A DNA stretch of 64,000 nucleotides from Eopsaltria australis (taxonomy: Eukaryota > Chordata > Aves > Passeriformes > Petroicidae), in the NCBI GenBank assembly GCA_034509425.1, contig JAVTVJ010000069.1, positions 1,067,501 through 1,131,500 on the forward strand, written 5' to 3'. Made by a program: the position numbers and the translations under genes. The notes under the pieces were generated by a model. That model did no database searches, was not told the origin of the DNA, and saw only the letters and a list, made by a program, of their open reading frames with translations. This document shows positions 1-12,612 of this stretch, piece by piece (position 1 is the stretch's first letter; every line of letters starts with the position of its first letter).

Positions 1-3000
1 GATTATTCACCTTTTAAAAGTAATAGCAAAGTTTTTCAGGTTGTGCAGTCTTCTGCAGGTTCCTGGAATGAAAGAACTGTATACATACCATGTAAAACAG
101 ACTGCTGGATGAACCTTCATATTTATGATTCCAAAACCCATAGGAAATTATATATTGACCTCATATTTAATCCAAATGTACTATAAAACAGAACAGGTTT
201 TTCAAGACTTAAATGAATTTAGTGAAGGTTTCATTAGGAAGTATTGGCAGTGTGTCCCTCAATTTGCTAGGAAAATAGTTGTGTCATTATCTGTCATCTT
301 GCGAATAAACAGTTCAGTTAAGTGTGTGCATTTGAGAACTACAGCTATGGCAGTTTGCCCTGTATTTTTCAATTGAAAGTGTGTTCCTTAGTCCATATTG
401 ATCTGAATTTAACACCAAATATTAAGTAAATAAAATGTTTCTTTTTTTTGTTTTTATATTTTAATTACTTCGCAATCAAAGATTGCTTGTCTTGGGAGAA
501 AGTAGAGAAAAAAATTGTAATGATTTTCATGCAGCAAACTTTTATCTGGTGTTACATTTGGAGGGTATGTTGGCTACTATCAGTGCATGCATCTTAAATG
601 GACTGAAGTCTTATTTTTAAGCTTCCTCCTTTGATGTGGACAGTGCTGAATTGAAAGAATTTCTGTAAAATTGGATACATCCTGTCTTTTGTTAACAGAG
701 CGTAGGCAGCACTGTAGTTAACATCTTCTGAAACACAGTACTAATAAATACAATTAATGTTATTTTAATGGACATTTTTATGTTGCAGTGATCAGTGTAA
801 GCGTTCATAGTGAAGTACATTTAGTACATATGGTATTGCTGCAGTACTAATTACATTTATTGCAATGGCTTTTGCTCTGTATCTCAGCCCTGCTTTTGTG
901 CGGTGGACTGTTTCATAGAGGCGTGCTGATAAAATACATGCTATGAACACAGCAGATGATATTAGAATAAATAAATGTTGAAGTTGGTTATAGCTGTCTG
1001 AAGGCCTCTTAGTTATGAAATACGTATCAGGGTTGGTCCCAAGGGTTTTGAGGATAACTGTGTCAAGAGAATATATGCTGAAAGGAGAGTCTGCTCTCTG
1101 TGGAGCTTTCAAAATCTGTTGATATAAGCTCTGCCACATATACCATTGCCATTCCTCAATTGCTCAAAGGTTACAAACAAAAATAGGGTCCTCTTGTGGT
1201 GTGTACTCTGCAAATAAAGAAGGCAGGGGTGTACAATCCAGCATGGTGCCTCAGCTACTTTTATAAGGGTGCTTATAATATTAGTCTTGGAATGGTAAAT
1301 AGTGGAGTGCTGTCATTGCAGCAGTGCCCCTGGGCTAAATGGCCAGTCTGAGAAGTGAGAGCAAAGACCATGGGCATGGTTAAGTGCACAGCCTTGGAGT
1401 TACAACTCTTGGGCACAGAGCTTGTGTCTGTCTGGCATTGGATGCTGTTGCAGATATATCCACATCTTGATTCAGAACTGCAGGAGGATAACTGTAACGT
1501 TACCACACCATACTCAGTAGTTTATTACTTCTGCCTAGGTAGTTGTGCTGTCCATGAAGCAGTATCAGACCAATACCAGATGTTTAATTTAGTTAAATCC
1601 ATCCATGATTTTGGAATAAGAGCAGGTATATGAAGAGAAAGACTCAGTGATTTACTGATAATTTATTTAAGTTTTTTCCAGTTGTCATGCAATGCCTCTC
1701 ATGCTGGCTTCTGCTGGGGTAGAAGAACTGATTCTTTTTATTGCTGATATGCTTTGGGGCCTAAAGTATTTATTAAATTTTTAATACTAGGAAACTGTAT
1801 ATGTAGTAGAGTATAATACTGAAGACTGAGGCCACAATGTAGAAAGGGATATTAAAAATAGAAAAGTAATAGGATACTTTCTGTTGCACTTCTAATGAGA
1901 TGTTCAAAACTGATCAAAGAGAGCACTGAAAGGAGAGAGTGAAGCCAACAAATCTCTTCACGTTTACCTCATTCCTTGGAATGTCATAACCCAGGGGAAA
2001 GGTGATTTCTGATTTATGGGCTGGATGTGTCTCCCCTGAAGCAGCTGACCTGTCTTAGGGCACAGTCCCTGACACCTGTGCAACCCTTTTGCCTCAGCTC
2101 TCCTGGGCAGATGGCTCAGGGATTCTATTTCTGAGAGTCTAGCTGGCAACAGGACCTGTGCCCAGTGGAGGTGGCACACTCACCCTGTGACGAGGAGAGT
2201 GGGCATGTGTAGGAATAAAGAGCTCACTTGGTGAAGAACTTCCGTGACGTGGAGAGGTGCCAGTGAGTAGAGTGCACAATGTGGTCTGGGTATTGCAGAG
2301 ATGTCAGCCCTTCATCAATGGAAGAGACCATTAAATAAAGCAGGACCTCAGGAAGCTGGGACTGAAAATATGGAGAAAGAGGAGATAAAGAAGGGGAAAC
2401 AATGAGAGTTTAAAAACGGGAAGCAGCATGGAAAGTGACATTACTGGACATGAGTAAGACTGTAAGACTTGGTGCAGAAGAAAGGGTCTTCCCAGAGATA
2501 GGTACTTACATCAGTAAAGGGAATGGATGGAATAGAAAGAAGTGGGGTCGGAAACATGTTTTCCTGCAAGCATTTTTTGTCCAGTTTCTGTGCAAAAAGT
2601 TTACTGCATTTTTGTTAGAGATCTCTGGCAAATCCATGTGATTATGGGGATAAACTGCTAGTGTCTCGCTAAAACTGAGTGGAGAAAGATTAATCTTTTC
2701 GACTACTATGTCCAGAAGACCCTCCATCTACTCTCCTTCCACCTAAGGGGAAATATCTGTTAAAAGTATACTTCAGGTTGACATTAGTGGTGAGAGAGAA
2801 GATGAGTCTGAACAGCCCATTCTTGATGTGCTGATGATTGATATTCTAGTGTGATTGTGGTCAATCAAATGGTCAAGTCAGGCTCTAACAAGAGTATCCC
2901 AGACTTGGTGGCTTTGAGGCTGTGGTTTAAAAGGAAATGTCTTCTAAAAAGGCTAAAAGGCTGCACACTAACCATTGGAATTTAAGCTGGAAGCTGCAAT

Positions 3001-4973
3001 TCTTCTTGAATTTTTTTTTAAACCATGAAAATGATGACAGAAATTAGTTTCCTGAATTTCAGACTTCTGTTTCATGTGCTTTCTTTCACCCGTGGCAATC
3101 AGAGATCTTTCTGGTTCTCCCATATATGCCTGCTAGGCTTGGTGATATCTCCTGTAGTCAGTGTATATTGATTTATACTGCCAGGCCCAGCTCCTAGCTT
3201 TGGATTAGAAGCCCATTTCCTGTGTCCTGTATCTGCTTTCACACCCTGCCATTGCAGCTTACTGCTCTTTCCCATCTTGAAGGTTACAAGAGGATTAGAA
3301 AATGAGGAGAGATGGATGCTGGAAGTTAGGCAAACCAAGGGAAGTCCCACAAGTTCCTGGATGTTCTCACTGCTGCCCTGGGACTGGAAATTCTCTTGTG
3401 TCTCAAGAGGGAGGGGAAAAACTGACTCTGTGACATCTCTTTGACAATACTGCCACGATTCATTCCCAGTTAAAGTGAAAATTTTGAATTAGTTGACTTA
3501 GAAAGTTGATCACAGAAATGCATGAAAAAAAAAGTGCAACATTTAGGAGAATCCACTGCAGAAATGTCTGGGAATACACTTGTTTTCACAGGCTGTTGTT
3601 ATTTTCTGCTGTTCTTAAGACATTCTAATGGGAAAGAAAGCTGCATTTTTTTGTGGTAGTTTTTAATGCTTCAGCAGCTGGTGTTCCTGTGTCTGTTGGG
3701 ATACTTGATCGTGAAAACAGGCCTTCAAGCAGACTCAGTTTACTCTATACAAGTGTGACACAGCATCAAAAATGTCCTTTTGTGTGTGTGGTGTAGAGCT
3801 GATTTTAGGTAATGTAGTAATTATTAGACTGGGGGCTTGGGGCGTCTGGCAGTTTAGCCTGATATCTGCACAAAAGTCTCATAGCTTAGCACCAAAAGCA
3901 GTAAGGTGGTAGATGACAGCCAAAACTGTAGCCCAATTTGGACAGTAAACTGCCCAAAGTAGCAGACCTGTCAACCCTAGTAAAGATCAGGACAAACAGG
4001 AAGCTCAGTGCCACTCAAAATAGAATTATTTTTTATTTCTTCAAAGTAATTTTGTGGAATAGTCTGCTAAAAGAATAATGCAAAAGATCCTGAATTTTAG
4101 TCTTGTATTGCTCATAGACTCCTTCAATGACAAGGATGTCTTTAGATGACACTAGCTGAATATTTAGGTGAATAATTTCAGCTTAGATTTTTTTCTTAAA
4201 AATGTATATAACATTTCATTTGTAGGGCACCAGCTGTGTCAGCCCTAATCATGTGTCAGTTAGGTGAGGTTGAGGTGTGACACTCAATGTTGTAGCAAGA
4301 GACATATTGTCACAGGACTTTGTTTGTGGATTGTGAGTTCAGGGCTTGTGTATTATTGCCAAAATCCTGCTGGGGTTATGGTGGCAGCTTTTTATTATAA
4401 GGAATTATAGCTGATCAGTTTAGAGAACTGTGCAGTTTAATCTGTGGCTTGTGTTTTTGGTTTGATAAATTAGTTCTTCTTGTTGTCTGTGCACTTGCTT
4501 GTGTAAAAAGCGTGGTTTGTACTAAGGTTCACTAGTAAATGCCACTGGCAAGCTTTGAAAGATTTTAGTGTTGCTTGTTGCTTCACCAATGAGCAAATGT
4601 GAACCATTTCTTCTTTCTCCTCTTACCACTGGTGCAACTGCGCTCTCCAGTATTGAATAAACGGTCCCCTGTTAGAACAACTGACATCTGGAAGACTCTT
4701 CACAGTACTTCACATAGCAATGCTCTGACTCAGCCATTAGTTGTCAGAGCTCAAATCGGGGTCATCTCAAGAAATCTGTAATGCCTTTTACTTCCAGCAA
4801 GAGCTGGCCTGAAAATCTGCTTAATGTTATCATTCAAAATTTACATGGTTTCATTAGGCTTATTAAAAGCAATGAAAAATGCAGCAGTACGTAACACTGA
4901 TAAAGCCTTTTTACCTTGCTATTTCAAATCACGTTTATGGATGGTGGATTTAGCTTCCCACTAGCCCTGGGCA

Positions 4974-5060
4974 GAGGTATTATCTCCATTTTATGGACAA
5001 GAAAACTGAGTTAGATTCAATGACTTGTCCAAGGTCATACATAAGACTGATGGTATTGAG
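4974..5060 (-). mobile_element. MIR-like SINE remnant
   Basis: The + strand reads TATTATCTCCATTTTATGGA, then AAGAAAACTGAG, TTGTCCAAGGTCATACATAA. This closely follows the complement of the mammalian/amniote MIR consensus (TATTATCCCCATTTTACAGA, GAGGAAACTGAG, CTTGCCCAAGGTCACACAG). The core is well kept for such an old family. Edges are approximate; the match was judged by eye. Confidence 0.75.
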
Positions 5061-5941
5061 AAGAAAAAAAGTCCAGATTTCTACCTTAATTAAGTGATAA
5101 TTTTTTTGAATAAACTCTGTGTCTTAGAAAAGATGCATTGATGTCTTTGTCTTTAGGGTTTTAAAAATAATTTTGAGGATTAATTTTGCAAGCAATGAAT
5201 CAGAATTTCCCTAAGAAACATGATTCTCACGACTGAGAATATTAAGAAGAATTCATCCTTTTTTGTAGACTTCAGTTCACTGCTTCTTACAAAAACTTTG
5301 TTGTAGTCCACTTTGGCTCTGTTATTGTCTGCCTTTGTGAAATAAAGCTGCCCTCATTATTTAGCATTCTTCCATTTGCATATGTACAAGAGGGAACAGC
5401 TGCTTTCTGCAGGGATTTTGTGTACTCATTCATATTCCCACAGTGGTGGCCTTGTTCTGAAACACACTGCTACCCTGTGGAAAAGCAGAATAATACATGG
5501 ACAATATAGCAATCAGTCTGTTATTAAACATTTGGAACTACAGCCTTAAGGGGAAAAATATAAACATAGGGTTATAGTTTTAAATTTGAAGCAAGTGCCA
5601 TGTAATGATGATGTATAAGTGTCTCTTCTTCCTTAAGCTGCTGGAAAGCTATGGGGAAAAAATCTTTTGGAAAGAAATTTTGCGGTCCTCTTTAGTTTTT
5701 GAAAAAAAATATTACTGCTAAGAATGTTTTGTGTCTTAAAAAGGAAAAATGTGATAATGCTTATTTCTCATTTGAAGGGGATCTTGGACATTCCATCTTA
5801 GCTATTGCTATATCCACGCACAGAAAATTATATTGATATAAACTTGAGATTTCCAGGCATGATCTAGACAGCAGTTCATTTCCCAAAGATTTTTGAATTG
5901 CAAGGCAGTCACAGGAGTTTGGTCCTTCCTTACTACCTTTT

Positions 5942-5981
5942 GTGGTTTTTTTTTTGGTTTTTTTTTGTTTTTTTTTTTAAA
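5942..5981. repeat. Poly-T/G low-complexity tract
   Basis: Runs of T interrupted by GG or G, about 40 bp. Simple sequence with no associated repeat body recognised. Confidence 0.85.
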
Positions 5982-8567
5982 TAATATTTTTACTGTGTAT
6001 TTTCTGATATCTAAACTTAGATTTTAAGAGAAATAAAGCTCTAGCTGGACATTTGAGAACACAATTAAAGAATATAATTTATACAGGTCGTGTAAAAATG
6101 CAACATCTCAGTTACTTCTGAGAACTTGGCTTTTTAAAAAAAGCAAGTACATTCACTTTGCTTCTGTCTTTAAAATTTTGAAGAATTGAAGTGATTTCGA
6201 GGAAACAATTTTATCCCAAAGCATCAAGGCATACATATACATGAGGCTGTGGAAACCTGTGCAGTTAGAATGGAAAGTCTTAGAAAGTGATAGTTACAAC
6301 TGCACCAGTCATTTAAAATAATACAAAAGAAGTATGATTCTGAAGAAAATGCTTCCTTGCTGGAATTTTCTTTCTTGCTATGTTATCACCTTCTACTATT
6401 GGTCTGTTTTAGTAGTAGCAGAGAGTATTAAAATATTTTAAAGAGGGAGGAAAGCACTTACTGAATTATTAATATTCTGTTTATGGATATCTGAAAAAAA
6501 TGGAAGGTCATAGTCTGACCTAGAGACCTTGGCAGTGTCCTTTAAACAAGCATTAATCATATGTAGTGCATCAAATCATCATGTGCAAGATAACACTAGT
6601 GACCTCTCCAACTGAGAATAACAAATGACTCTTAATTTTCCTTTCTGTACATGACAGAAGTGTTGACAGCCTCTGTATATTTTTTCTTTTGCTCTGTACC
6701 TAATCAACGGATCATTTTCAACACAAAATTTTCCTTGGAGTGTATCTTTTCACTCTTATTTCTGCATGATAGGGACCTCTGTAGCGAAACATGTAATGAT
6801 TAGTCATCATATATGCATGTTTATGACTAAAATCAAAATACTTTCTGCATCTTTGATGAAATGACATACTGAAAAAAGAGAATTGGATTACATTGACTAG
6901 TTAAAATATATAAAATTTATAAAGCTGATCTTCAAAATGCAGGTAATAATACACCATGCTACAGAATTATTGGGGAAGATGCATACTGCTTGAAGCATTT
7001 TTTTGGACAATATCTTTATTCATATGAAAAACCTTATGTAATCATGCATGATCTTGTACATCACCTGTGTGAAAGCTACTTAAATGTCCTAAAAAGGGAT
7101 CATTAGTATTTGTTGCAGGAGTTGTGATGTGCTCAGAGGCATATCTTTGTATGCAGTTGGAAAGTCTGAATAAATATTTTAGAGCTAAAGTGAAGACTTA
7201 ATTGCCTGTCAGCTGCTGAAAAGACCTTGTTAAACCAATTATAACCCTATAATCCTGTAGTCTTCATTCTGTTATGGGCTACACTGCAACTATAGGGTAC
7301 TGGAGGATTGCTGTGCCGTAAAGGGTTAACAGGCACCTTAGGCAGTATTTCATGACCCTTGCTGCCTTTACAGAAATTTCTTCAGGATTTCAGCATTATG
7401 GCCTGTCAGTCTTGCCATTGCTCTGCCACCTGCAGTCTGATCTCTCCAGCTGGTTTCCTTCTCCCTTTTTTGCAGCCTGGCCTTAAGTATGAGCCACGGC
7501 TGCTTGGCTGAGCCCTGCAGAGACTTGGAACTCATTCTCTATCCTGCTGTTCATTCAGCTTTTCACCATGGATTTGGAGGCAGAAGCACTGTGCCATTTG
7601 TTGGCACCTTGGGGTGCTGCACATCAGGAGTCTGGCCTTGCTTTGCCTTTCACTGGTGATGCCAACTCTTACTCTGTCTCCCCAGCTGTTTTTCCTGACT
7701 GAATTTCACTGAATGGCAATGGGACAGAGTTCACAGAAGTCTAATATATTTTAGGATTTTGCTCTAGCTGCAGACCTTCTTGATGGCATTTGTTTACTTA
7801 TGTGTTCTTTTTGGTGCTCATATCATTTAGAGACCAAATTAGCAGCCTCTAGTGCTAGTTGGTATAATGGAATTGTTCACAGAAGAAAGCATGAGTAGAG
7901 AAGGATATAGGATTAAATCTCAGAAGGCCAAGCATTTTCCATGAAGTACCATGGAATATCTTTTTAAGGACTCGTAATGAGTGGCTAAATAAACTCCATG
8001 TTTTAGCCATGTTGTTGGAAACTTTCAGGAAAATTCTCTGACTGGTGGTTTCAATCTCCATCCACTGGTCAGTCAAGACCAAGTACAGTTGGGCTTTTTC
8101 AACTCATCAGCTGGGAAAATTGTCCATAGGGTAAAGCGAAACCGTCTTGTTTGATCGTATGGGCAATGTCTGGGGTACTCGTCGTGTTCACATCAATTGC
8201 TCTTTCCATTGATTCCTTGGGGTATTACAAATTAGAGAAGATTAGACACTCTTTCCATAATCCAGTTAAATATTGAAGCTAAATTTGAGTTGTAACATTA
8301 TTTGCTGGAGTCCCCTGTGAGAGTTTTCCCAGAGGTTTAAAATTCCTAAGCCAGATCATATTCTGTATTACAGAAATCCTATGAGATTCGATTTATGAAC
8401 ATCTGAATAACAGAAGAAAAATTAATGAATCAAGCCACTCTGCAATTTACAATCCTCCACATACCTACACAATGCCTTTTTTTCCTAATGGACTTACATT
8501 CTAGTATGCTTTTTAACCAGTAAGATTCAGATTTCATCCTTTTTTAATGACTTGCCTCAAGGGAAGA

Positions 8568-8587
8568 TCTAGAATTTTAGTTCTAGA
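8568..8587. repeat. 7-bp inverted repeat
   Basis: TCTAGAA, six-base spacer TTTTAG, TTCTAGA. Perfect arms, probably incidental in AT-rich DNA. Confidence 0.6.
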
Positions 8588-9056
8588 AAATGATTTCTGT
8601 TCTAAGTTTTAGTTTCTAATTGGATAAAACTCTTGCAGAACTTGAATAGAGAGTGTTTTTTGTGCTGCAGTATACTGCATAGGATAATAACTCTGCCTAA
8701 ATCTCCTCTTTTTCTACTTTACCTTAAGAGGACACCACAAATGAGATAGGTGTGAAATTCAGTATTTGCATCTGTGTCATCATTGGCAGCTTCAGGTGGT
8801 TAATCCAACCTCTTGTTTTTAGAAAGTTAATTGCTTCTTATGGTGGAAGAAAGAGAGGGTGGTGTGTCTTTTTTGGTTTTCTTTATTTTTTCTTCCCATA
8901 TGCTGACTTGTTTTGTGCTGCAGCTCACATGTTTCACCCTTCAAGTGTTATTGTTCAACAGTGACACCTTCACCTTTCTGTGTTTAACAAATAAGTGATA
9001 AACTTTAGGCTGTTTCATATTGTACTATGTCTTCAGTCACGTTTTTTGTATTTTAA

Positions 9057-9080
9057 CATTGTTTCAACAGTGAAACAATG
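9057..9080. repeat. Perfect 10-bp hairpin
   Basis: CATTGTTTCA and TGAAACAATG are exact reverse complements separated by ACAG, giving a 10-bp stem with a four-base loop. The pairing does not extend outward, so it is too short for a microRNA precursor. Confidence 0.8.
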
Positions 9081-12000
9081 GAATATGCTAATTTTTGGGT
9101 AGTTCATCTGTTTAAGAAGGTTCTGTTGTTCTTTGCTTTAATGGCCTACAGTGTTGAAGTTCATCATTGCCCCCTCAAGTTAGTGCTCCTACTGTAGATT
9201 TTTCTATATTTATTTTTCTCATGTGGATATATAAAATAGTCAAGCACATCAAGTTTGTGATGTATGCTGTGACTGTACCTGATGACTAAGTTAGTGTTCT
9301 GTGCTCTGCCAGTCTTGTTTAAGGTCATTTCTGAACCCAGGTTGCATTTCTAGAGCCTGCTTAATAATTTAGGCCCTGTAGGCTAGTAATTAATGTATGG
9401 TCCAAACCGTCATGTTTCAGTTTCTCTTCTGACCATCAGTCTCTTTCATTTTTCTCTTGATGTTTACTGTCTTTTCAAAATAATCAAATCCCCACCTTGG
9501 TCTGCCTAGTAACTTTTTTATGCTGTCTTTCCATACATCAAGAACTGCTGTTAGGAAAATTTTAAGAATTAAACAGCTGTGCTTTTCTAACACTGAGATT
9601 TAGTTCTGTATGGACATTAAAGTTGTTATGCCTTGTACAGCTGATATGATATGCTTCTGTGAAATAAGTTACCAAGAACTGTAAGAACTATGATGATTGA
9701 TCATGCAAATTAGCCTTTTAAGGGTTTCTACTTTGTCTTTAAACACAAGTTCTTACATTTGTACCTTATAAAAGATTTTCAGATTTACTCATTAAAGTTG
9801 TCAATTTATTTGCATATTTTACCTTCTGCTGTGGTATGCAATGGCAAATTAAGCATGAATAGCTTCACAGATATGAAAGATTAGTATGAATTTAGTGTGT
9901 AACAAGGACTACTATCCACATTAATTCTTCTTAGTTATTTAGGAAAATATGCTTTGATTAATTGCCTCTTGTAGGGGTAGAAATCGCAAAATAGAGAAAA
10001 ATCTTGAAGGACTATGCAAGTCTTTGTTGTAAACTTCAGTTCAGAGCTACAGAGGTATATGTAGATGCAGTTAAATATTTTTGTCTCTCTTTAATTAAAG
10101 TTTGCGATTTTTTGCTTTCTCACTGTGGGCTTTATGGTGACTTTTTACTTTTTGTGTAATCTTAATTCAGTCTTACTGCTTCAACTCATTTTTTTTTTAA
10201 TATAAGATGCTAATTTACTTGTGTTTACACAGATAGCTATCTCATTTTTTCACTGAGCTACAACACATTATTTTCCTGCTGATTTTCTGTTTCTATAGAA
10301 ATTTCTTGCTTAAAAAAACCCTTTGTGTGACTTCATAATTACAGTAATTTTAACCTTAGTAATAAAAAAGAAGGTCAGGTGGGTACTTTTTGGGGCCATA
10401 AAATATGCCCCAAAAGTAGATGCTGTCTCAAAGAAATAATTAAATGGGGAAGTGATAATATGTGTGAGGGGATCTTTCTGAGGGTATTTGTAAACTTCTG
10501 ATTTCTAAATGTTGCCTTCAGGCTTGGTAACAAAAGCTCAGTGTTTGTAAAGATTATCCTGACAGCAGTATGCTGGGTCAATTGTCAAGACATGTTTAGC
10601 ACAGGGGGATGTATTAATCTGCTACAGCTACCACTGTAAGTGGTTGGAATAAATAGAGGGCTCAAGCAGATGAAGAGGGATTAACTGTGTAAATTGAGCA
10701 AACTCTTCAATCACTAAACCACTGATTTTGCAAAGGATTAGTCTGCTTTTGCAAATATTGATTACTGATTTGTTACTGGGGATGAAGATGATATAACTTG
10801 TGCAGTTGCTATGTAGTAAGCTATGTGAAGTGTACATCATTCATATTAATGGGATTGTCATAGGCATTGCAGAAACTGACAGATTTATTAGAGCAGTGCT
10901 CTTAACATTGTCATAGTTAAAGTTGTGTCAGCATTTCCATTAAAAGTTCAATTTTCTTTTTTTTTTGATGTTCATAGATCAACTTTAATATTTACTCCAT
11001 TGAAATTTGGTAATACCACTTTATAGCTTTGACACAATTATTTTTGTGCTCATTTAAGAGGACCGAATTAACACATTTTTAAAATAGAAGACAATACTGT
11101 ATAGTTTAAAATAAATGTTCACAGGTTTGAATTCTTTGTTTTTAGGGCAACTTTTGAGTGATACTGCGCGTGTTCACAAGTTTCATTGTGCCAGGTTGGT
11201 AGAGAAGTGATATGTGTTAGGCACTTGCTATAAAGTGAAAATAACTGAGGAATTTTTGTATAAATGAGCTCTTTTGCCTGTATAAAGGCTAGTCTGGCTT
11301 TCTTCCAGTGCTGCTAGTTATCTGATAAAGGTTATTATGTTGCCTACAAATCCTGTCCTACTGATGTCCACAGACTGTAATACTGTCACTGAATACTGTC
11401 ACCAGACCAAGCAATGCTACTCTGTTATCAGGTTCAGCTAATTCATACACCATTAATGTTATAACTGCTTCGAGTTTCAACAGTGGTTGCATTCACTGGG
11501 TGGTTTGTCTTTCTAATCCTTGATTAGATTTATTTGCAGAGATAGGCTTAAGGAAAACTCAGGTGTGGTGTGAGAATCAAGGGACAAGAAATGAAAGCTC
11601 AATGAGTTTGGAAAAAATCTCACTGACATTTATTCATCTACTTTATCATTGTAAAAGTCTTAAGTTGTAAAATATGCCCATTTCTCTTGATGTGTCATCT
11701 TTTTCCTCTTACACACATCTCACAAAACTCAGTCACGGCTCTTCTCTTGATTATCTTTTTTCCCAAATTGTGACCCCTGTTGCAGCATATGATAATATCT
11801 GTGATTTACAAACTTCCAGTCCCTTAACTTTTGGCATTTCCCATGGTAGGTTCTGAAGGAAACCTATATGTGTTTACCATAGGAAAAGATGGGCTGGCAT
11901 CTTGCAAGTCATATAAGTGATCCTCTTTCATGTTTGGATTTCAATCCCATACGTGGTTTCCAAATAAAAATAATTGTGTCTAACTGTAAATAAAAAAATA

Positions 12001-12405
12001 TTATTTCAGATATTTCTATTTGATGCTAAGGCTGGTAAGAACTGTGAAGGGTCATCTGAGAAACATTATGTAGCTCGGTGTTATTCAGAAAGATCCTCGA
12101 AAAATTAAAATGGATATTTCCATTGACTGGATGTAACAAAATGGGACTTACGGGAGAATTGGAACAGTTGGTCAGATCTCCTCTCTCTTGTTCAAACAGC
12201 TTCTGCCAGAGTTCTTGTTGCTTGTGTCTTCAAGTGTATGTTTTTTTTTCTGGAGCCTTCAAATGGACTGGAAAATATTAGTGCAGTCATTCAGAGAACC
12301 TGGGAGTTGATATTGGAAGGTGGTTCTTCCTGTCATTCTCAGTATACTCCAAGGTGAATGGCAACTGAAATTTACATCTGGAAAGCTTTCAGGAAACACA
12401 GGAGT

Positions 12406-12450
12406 GTTCTGCTGGCTTCCTGCAGTGTGCTCCGCTGGCTTCTTACAGTG
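12406..12450. repeat. Imperfect tandem duplication, about 22 bp unit
   Basis: GTGTTCTGCTGGCTTCCTGC is followed directly by GTGTGCTCCGCTGGCTTCTT, two related units with a few substitutions. Confidence 0.6.
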
Positions 12451-12588
12451 TTTCCCTTGTTCTTTTCAGTTAGGTCCCATGCAATTGCAGCAAAACAGGA
12501 GAGTATTTTATCTTTGTGGTAGCAGCCCCCTTGTGAGAGGAGGTTTGAAAACAGTGATGTGTTTTTTGAACCATAAAACCTTTGAATT

Positions 12589-12612
12589 TTTATTACCTCT
12601 TTATTACCTCTT
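12589..12612. repeat. Short tandem duplication, 12 bp unit
   Basis: Two copies of TTTATTACCTCT lie head to tail. Confidence 0.65.

Noticed and set aside
1926..2290. GC-richer stretch with AATAAAGAGCTCAC, suggesting a retroviral LTR
   Set aside because: No matching second LTR, target-site duplication or clear TG...CA ends could be defined.
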